A DNA stretch of 64,000 nucleotides from Lumbricus rubellus (lineage: Eukaryota > Annelida > Clitellata > Crassiclitellata > Lumbricidae), in NCBI GenBank assembly GCA_945859605.1, contig OX243814.1:23959686-24023685 (forward strand), read 5' to 3'. Under the pieces are notes generated by a model. That model saw only the letters and a program-made list of their open reading frames with translations, searched no databases and was not told the DNA's origin. The position numbers and the translations under genes are program-made. Shown here piece after piece: positions 59,614-64,000 of this stretch (positions are counted from its first letter, which is position 1; every line of letters starts with the position of its first letter).

Positions 59614-59680
<67 letters not shown>
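59614..59680. repeat. (TA)n followed by (TG)n microsatellite
   Basis: A TA array switching to TG near 59660. Confidence 0.95.
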
Positions 59681-60161
59681 CCTGGGCACGACGTTAAACT
59701 GCATCCATCCTCTGCCACAGGGAACCAACAACGTCCCTGTGCCGGTCCTAAGCCCGGACAAAATGAGGAAGGTTTGCCAGATGGGTGGCGATACGCTGGC
59801 AGTGAAAAACCAAGACGATTGTAATCCGCCAAAACCACGACACAAGTGACATAGCTACCCAGATGCTTCAAGGTGTCATGATGTGAAGCAGACATGCACA
59901 GGTCGGTCAGGACAGACCGATGGAGAGGGTCGGGGGAGAGAGCGTGGGACACAACGGGCATTGACCCACGTTGTCCTTCTTGCCTCTTTTCACGATTCTC
60001 TTCAATCGGACAATGTGGTCTAGATGCTCCAAGATGTTAATGGTATGGAGCAGACCTGCTGACCGGACCGGTTGAAGCTGGGCAACATGGCACGAGACAG
60101 ACTCAGACAGAGAGTGGCGTCGGACTCTTACGGGCATTGAGCCCTATGATAATGATGATGA

Positions 60162-60163
<2 letters not shown>

Positions 60164-60233
<70 letters not shown>

Positions 60234-60284
60234 GGCATATAATTATTGTATAATTTATACACACACACATATATAAATTATATG

Positions 60285-60343
<59 letters not shown>

Positions 60344-60345
60344 CC
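60164..60345. repeat. Two (TA)n arrays
   Basis: TA arrays at about 60164-60229 and 60291-60342, separated by an AT-rich spacer with a short (AC)n. Confidence 0.93.
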
Positions 60346-60753
60346 CCATAAGGCGATAGCCATTGTCCGGTAATTTCCTCTAGGCAACCTGGCAACCCTA
60401 CTTTGGGTTTAGCCTAGGCCTACCTATTGACAACCTGCACACAAATTTGTAAACTGTGAGCTTGTATTACCTTGCGGTGGTTTTCAATAAAAAAAGTTGA
60501 TTGAAAAGTTGAAGTTGATTGAGGACAGAACTCGATGGGAGAATGGAGAGAAAGAAACCACCAGGAAGACCATGAAAGATGATGATGGACTCGTTGATAG
60601 ACAGAGAAAAGGGAAGAGGATATAAAGAAATCAAGGACAAACTTTAGCATAGAATAGACAAAAATTGTGTCTTTTGAATCTTGGACCTGCCTAACACTAA
60701 ACTAATCGATTGCTTACGAACCAACGACCTCATATATATTACATGGCACATAG

Positions 60754-60978
60754 TGATGTTGTGGGGCGCGGTGGTCTAGTGGTGGCGTCGTTGCCTTGGA
60801 GCCGGAAGGCCCGAGGTTCGAATCCACCTCCCCGCGTAATTAAACCTTGGGCAAGTCCTTTACTTACAATTGCTCAGCGCTTCGGCGTGAAACTCCGATG
60901 CAGTGTCCGCTCTGCATCGGGAGCGCCTCTGAGTAGGGAGAGAGAGCTTGAGGGGGCGCTATAACAAGTGCACATACA
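60754..60978 (+). mobile_element. tRNA-derived SINE with CR1-like tail
   Basis: The 5' part has a Pol III A box (TGGTCTAGTGG) and, about 45 bp on, a B box (GGTTCGAATCC). This is the head of a tRNA-like sequence. The 3' part, 'gagcgcctctgagtag...gggggcgctataac', matches the LINE/retroposon tails at 3246, 33553 and 38750. A 14-bp direct repeat, tacatggcacatag, flanks it at 60740-60753 and 60979-60992, as expected after target-primed insertion. Confidence 0.9.
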
Positions 60979-61201
60979 TACATGGCACATAGACTATAAT
61001 ATCTTTGTTATTATTATATCAATGGGCGCGTACCGCATAGACATCTTACATTTAATTTATAATGAATGTGACTGTCTATGAAATGGCGGTATCCGGTATA
61101 ACCACGTGATAGGATGCGTACGGCAGTTCGTAATTATTTTTAAAATATTAATTTTTTATTCTGTTCGTTTGTTAGTCTTTCGATCTTTGGGATTTTATAA
61201 A

Positions 61202-63795
61202 ATGTCGAAACGAAAGTCAACTGGTAGACCTAAAACTAGCGGAGTTTGGAAGTATTTTAAGCTGCATATAGAAACAAATAGTTGCGAGTGCCTCGTTGTT
61301 GGTGCGACAAATGTATGCGGGAAAAGAATTTCCGGACGCAACTCCACAAATCTGAAAGCTCACTTGCAAGCCTTTCACAAAGAGACATACAACGAACTTA
61401 TAGAAAAGGAAACTGAGCTGTTATCTTCAAGGAATCAAGCGCTTAATTGCCAAGGTCCAAGTGGCGCTAATGGATCAGGTTCGTTCAAGTCTTTTCTTAG
61501 CCAGCCTAGCTTCCCGAAAACTCTGAAGATACAGAAACGGGCTTAGTTATAGTAAGCGGGTCCCTATGTGTTGATTAGGTTCAGGTTTAGGGGTCGTGAG
61601 GGTCAGGCAAGGCATCGTGAGGGTCGGCTAGGGTCAGGTTAGGCATCGTGAGGGTCGGTTAGGGTCAGATTAGGCATCGTGAGGGTCGTTTAGGGTTAGG
61701 GATAGGGTTAGTGCAGTCATTCATTAACATAGAGACTATGCCCAGAAACGCCCGAAACATACATGCAGGGCTGAGGGTGAGCCGGGTCGGCGACCCGGCA
61801 TCGATTTTCGTTACCTGCTGTTGCCGGGTCTCAGCCAGGTCAAAAGGTTAATATTCAATCTATACCAATTACCAAATTTAGAGGGAAATTGGTTCAGTTT
61901 TCGGGAAATCCAGTGTGAAAAATTGTCGGGTAAAAACCCCGAAACGGCAACTTTTCCAAATCACTTTCACTCCTGCATACATGTATTATTAGGGGGGGGG
62001 GGGGGCGTGTGTATAGAGTATCTGGGGCAGATTCTTATGGCGCTGTCATTGTTTAAGCTCCGGAACTTCCAGAGCACTTCAGATTTAAATTAAATACATT
62101 ACATAATGGTCCAGTTAGTATTGTTGATGATAATACAGTTTAGTGTCTAGAAACATTGGGTTGTGTGTGTGTGTGTTTGTCGCACTTAAAATTTATCGAT
62201 TTTGAGGATCCGGCTGGCGAAATTAACATTCGGGGACCGCTAATTTTAGATCTTTTTGGCGTTTTAATTTATTATCTATGTTTTCATTCTGTCACGCTGT
62301 GATTGGACAAACAAAAATAGACATGGATTTTGGATAGCAATAAAGAGGTTCTATAACTGATTTGTAAATCTTTCTGCAATGAATGTTGTTTGAATTAAAC
62401 AAGCCTTGGGTATTTGTATGTTTACATGCACTGATGTGCACACACATTTAGTTATATACACAGTTACACATACACACTATGACAAGTATTTTAATCAGTC
62501 GTTCTGTGGTATGCCAGTTTAAATTATGTAATTAACATGAATTATATATACCTCTGGTAGTTGGTGTGTGACTGAATGTGGATTCATGCAATACAAAATG
62601 CAGGAATGTTACAGAAAATATTCTGCTTGTACCAGAGATGTACCGGTTATCAAAAATTGTCAAAAATGGCATTTTTCTCAGCGTCAATCAAATGTTGTAA
62701 ATGTGTTGACTTTGATAAGCCATTTATGAGTTAGAACATATGCAATTATGCATGTCTGATAGTTGAGTGTTGTACAGGACTACAGGTGATGGGTCATAAA
62801 AAATTAACTAACGATACTTAGTCAGACAATGCCTTTTTGTTGCAGTTACTACCAGCTCATTGACTACTACTACTGTTGTGAAGACTCTGTTGGAAGATGA
62901 GGGTTAGTACGAGTTTTGCAATGTATTAACAAATGCTTTAAAAGTACTTTTGTATGTTTGTTTTCTGTTCAGACTTACAAGTGCCTAGCATAGATTTATA
63001 TTTATTTGAATATTAAAAATTTCTTTGTGGTACTTTTCAGAAACACTTATATTTTAACTGGACACATTTAAATTAATTGTAATTACTAATTTATTTTGCA
63101 CCAATTTTGAAGTCAATCTTTGCTGAACAGGATGCCAATGCATAAAGGTTATATGTTTATATTTTGGTTGTCACTTTGCCCAAACGTAACTGTAAGAGCG
63201 ATTGCTGCTATTAATTCACCGTACAAACCAACTTATTAGCTTAAAATTGATTCTTTTTGAAAGATTTGCAGGAAAGATAGCGACTCTATAATAGTATTGA
63301 CACTGATATTGTCTGTGCATTTTGTGATCCACAGAGGAAGGTGACAGTACCAGTTCGCTCCACCAGATGGCATCAACGAGCAACATGCCTGACTTTGCTT
63401 CCAGCTTACCATTTAGAAGGGCAAAGCGCAGTCTGTGTAAGCTATCATCGTGCATCGCTTTTGCAGCTTCCTCGGAAACCAGTGATATTGATGTTGACAG
63501 TCGACAGGATGAGCTGTGCACCGTTCCTTCTGGTGTGTCTGAATATGGTACCCGCAGCAATTTGAAGCGTAGGAAGCGAAGGCATCCGATGCCGAAGAAG
63601 GGAGATGAACTATTGCCGAAGAAGGGAGATGAACTACTTAATACTTGGCTTTTGTCTGAGATAGAAGCTAATACAGGCAAAAAAGAACTCATGAAATCAC
63701 AAATCGAGCTGAACAGATCACAGACTGAACTGAATGAGGTACTGATGCAGGAGTCGTTACTCAGGATTAAGGATCTACAAACCTATATTAAATAA
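61202..63795 (+). CDS. BED zinc-finger protein with C-terminal coiled coil
   Basis: Exons are 61202-61478, 62846-62902 and 63335-63795. Phases 1 and 1 fit and give 264 residues. Residues about 13-60 form a BED finger: VWKYFK, Cys at 28/30 and 39, then NSTNLKAHLQAFH with H54 and H59. BED fingers bind DNA and occur in hAT transposases, ZBED proteins and Tc1-like accessory factors. The middle is Ser/Thr-rich with a basic patch (NLKRRKRRHPMPKKG) that could be a nuclear signal. KKGDELLPKKGDELL is an exact 8-codon duplication. The C-terminus is a likely coiled coil (ELMKSQIELNRSQTELNE). No DDE or RNase H catalytic domain or hAT dimerisation domain is present. It may be a host gene derived from a transposon, or a transposon accessory gene. 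An AATAAA overlaps the stop codon. The start is the only ATG before the finger with a Kozak-like A at -3. Confidence 0.75.
61557..61730. repeat. Short tandem repeat, about 32-bp unit
   Basis: Four to five copies of 'aggcatcgtgagggtcggttagggtcaggtt' in intron 1 of the BED gene. It contains TTAGGG-like words but is not a telomeric array. Confidence 0.8.
61766..61975. mobile_element. hAT-like MITE (GAGCCGGGTC family), 210 bp
   Basis: Starts CAGGGCTGAGGGTGAGCC and ends CACTTTCACTCCTG, with a perfect duplication catacatg (61758-61765 and 61976-61983). It shares 'gagccgggtcgg', 'cctgctgttgc.gggtctcagcc.ggtc' and 'ggcaacttttccaaa' with 21891-22142. Confidence 0.88.
62000..62845. other. Remainder of intron 1 of the BED gene
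   Basis: AT-rich with a (TG)n tract near 62162-62180. I see no further element. Confidence 0.45.
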
Positions 63796-64000
63796 AGCCG
63801 AAATTGATACAGTTGTTTTTGATGACTGTTGATTGTTTAGTGCTAATGTTTGATACAGAAATTTATTTTGTTTTCTCACTTTCATTTCGTAATAATATTT
63901 TTATTTTGTTTCACTTTAGACATTCATCAGACATGAAGTGATGATTGACTGAAGCAAAATTAATTACTGACTGCCAGATTCGTTCCCATTTATGTAGCAG

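Larger units (their letters stand above)
58544..60400. mobile_element. hAT-like element with TAGGGTTGCCAGG ends, 1857 bp
   Basis: Starts TAGGGTTGCCAGGCGTCCGG and ends CCTGGCAACCCTA, with 'tccggtaat' inside both ends. The flanks gtgtgggt and ctttgggt match at only 6 of 8, so the duplication is uncertain. The interior contains four TA arrays and a 400-bp complex stretch (59690-60130) that I cannot name. Confidence 0.6.

Noticed and set aside
60760..60830. Functional tRNA gene
   Set aside because: The A and B boxes are present, but the sequence lacks a complete cloverleaf, continues into a LINE-like tail, and is flanked by a 14-bp target duplication. It is a SINE.
61557..61730. Interstitial telomere repeat
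   Set aside because: Only scattered TTAGGG-like words occur within a longer ~32-bp unit. There is no run of the hexamer.

Overview
This is eukaryotic nuclear DNA. Genes are split by GT/AG introns, are well spaced, and sit among many transposons and microsatellites. The protein content (FBXO25/32-type F-box protein, histone stem-loop-binding-protein domain, THAP and BED zinc fingers, a LURAP/FAM89-like protein) is metazoan. The ISL2EU-type transposon, CR1-like LINE remnants and very frequent AGGCCTA motif suggest a marine invertebrate deuterostome, perhaps an echinoderm. That last step is inference.

Layout. 1-8770: no convincing host gene; a decayed LINE fragment, long microsatellites, and a 1.36-kb non-autonomous hAT element with a second hAT MITE nested in it. 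8771-16973: one ISL2EU-type DNA transposon bounded by matching inverted termini. It carries a THAP-domain transposase on + (frameshifted) and a convergent YqaJ nuclease with SWIM and PHD fingers on - (open reading frame intact). It is itself invaded by two hAT-like MITEs and a 1.8-kb foldback element with a perfect 8-bp target duplication. 18699-26899: a minus-strand SLBP-domain gene (8 exons). 28210-36803: a plus-strand FBXO25/32 gene (8 exons), head-to-head with the SLBP gene across 1.3 kb. 38302-40660: two LINE remnants. 41067-42628: a minus-strand two-exon gene ending in a LURAP/FAM89-like helix. 47429-56096: a minus-strand, at least 6-exon gene for a long, mostly disordered protein that I do not recognise. 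57115-60978: hAT-like elements, AT microsatellites and a tRNA-derived SINE. 61202-63795: a plus-strand three-exon BED zinc-finger gene.

Exon joins were worked out by eye from splice consensus, reading phase and, where possible, similarity to known proteins. In every multi-exon model the phases add up to one uninterrupted frame, except for the transposase, which has one break. Many elements are pinned down by exact target-site duplications (8 bp for hAT-like, TTAA for piggyBac-like, 14 bp for the SINE). The genes do not form a functional pathway. The clearest story is layered transposition into introns and into an older transposon.
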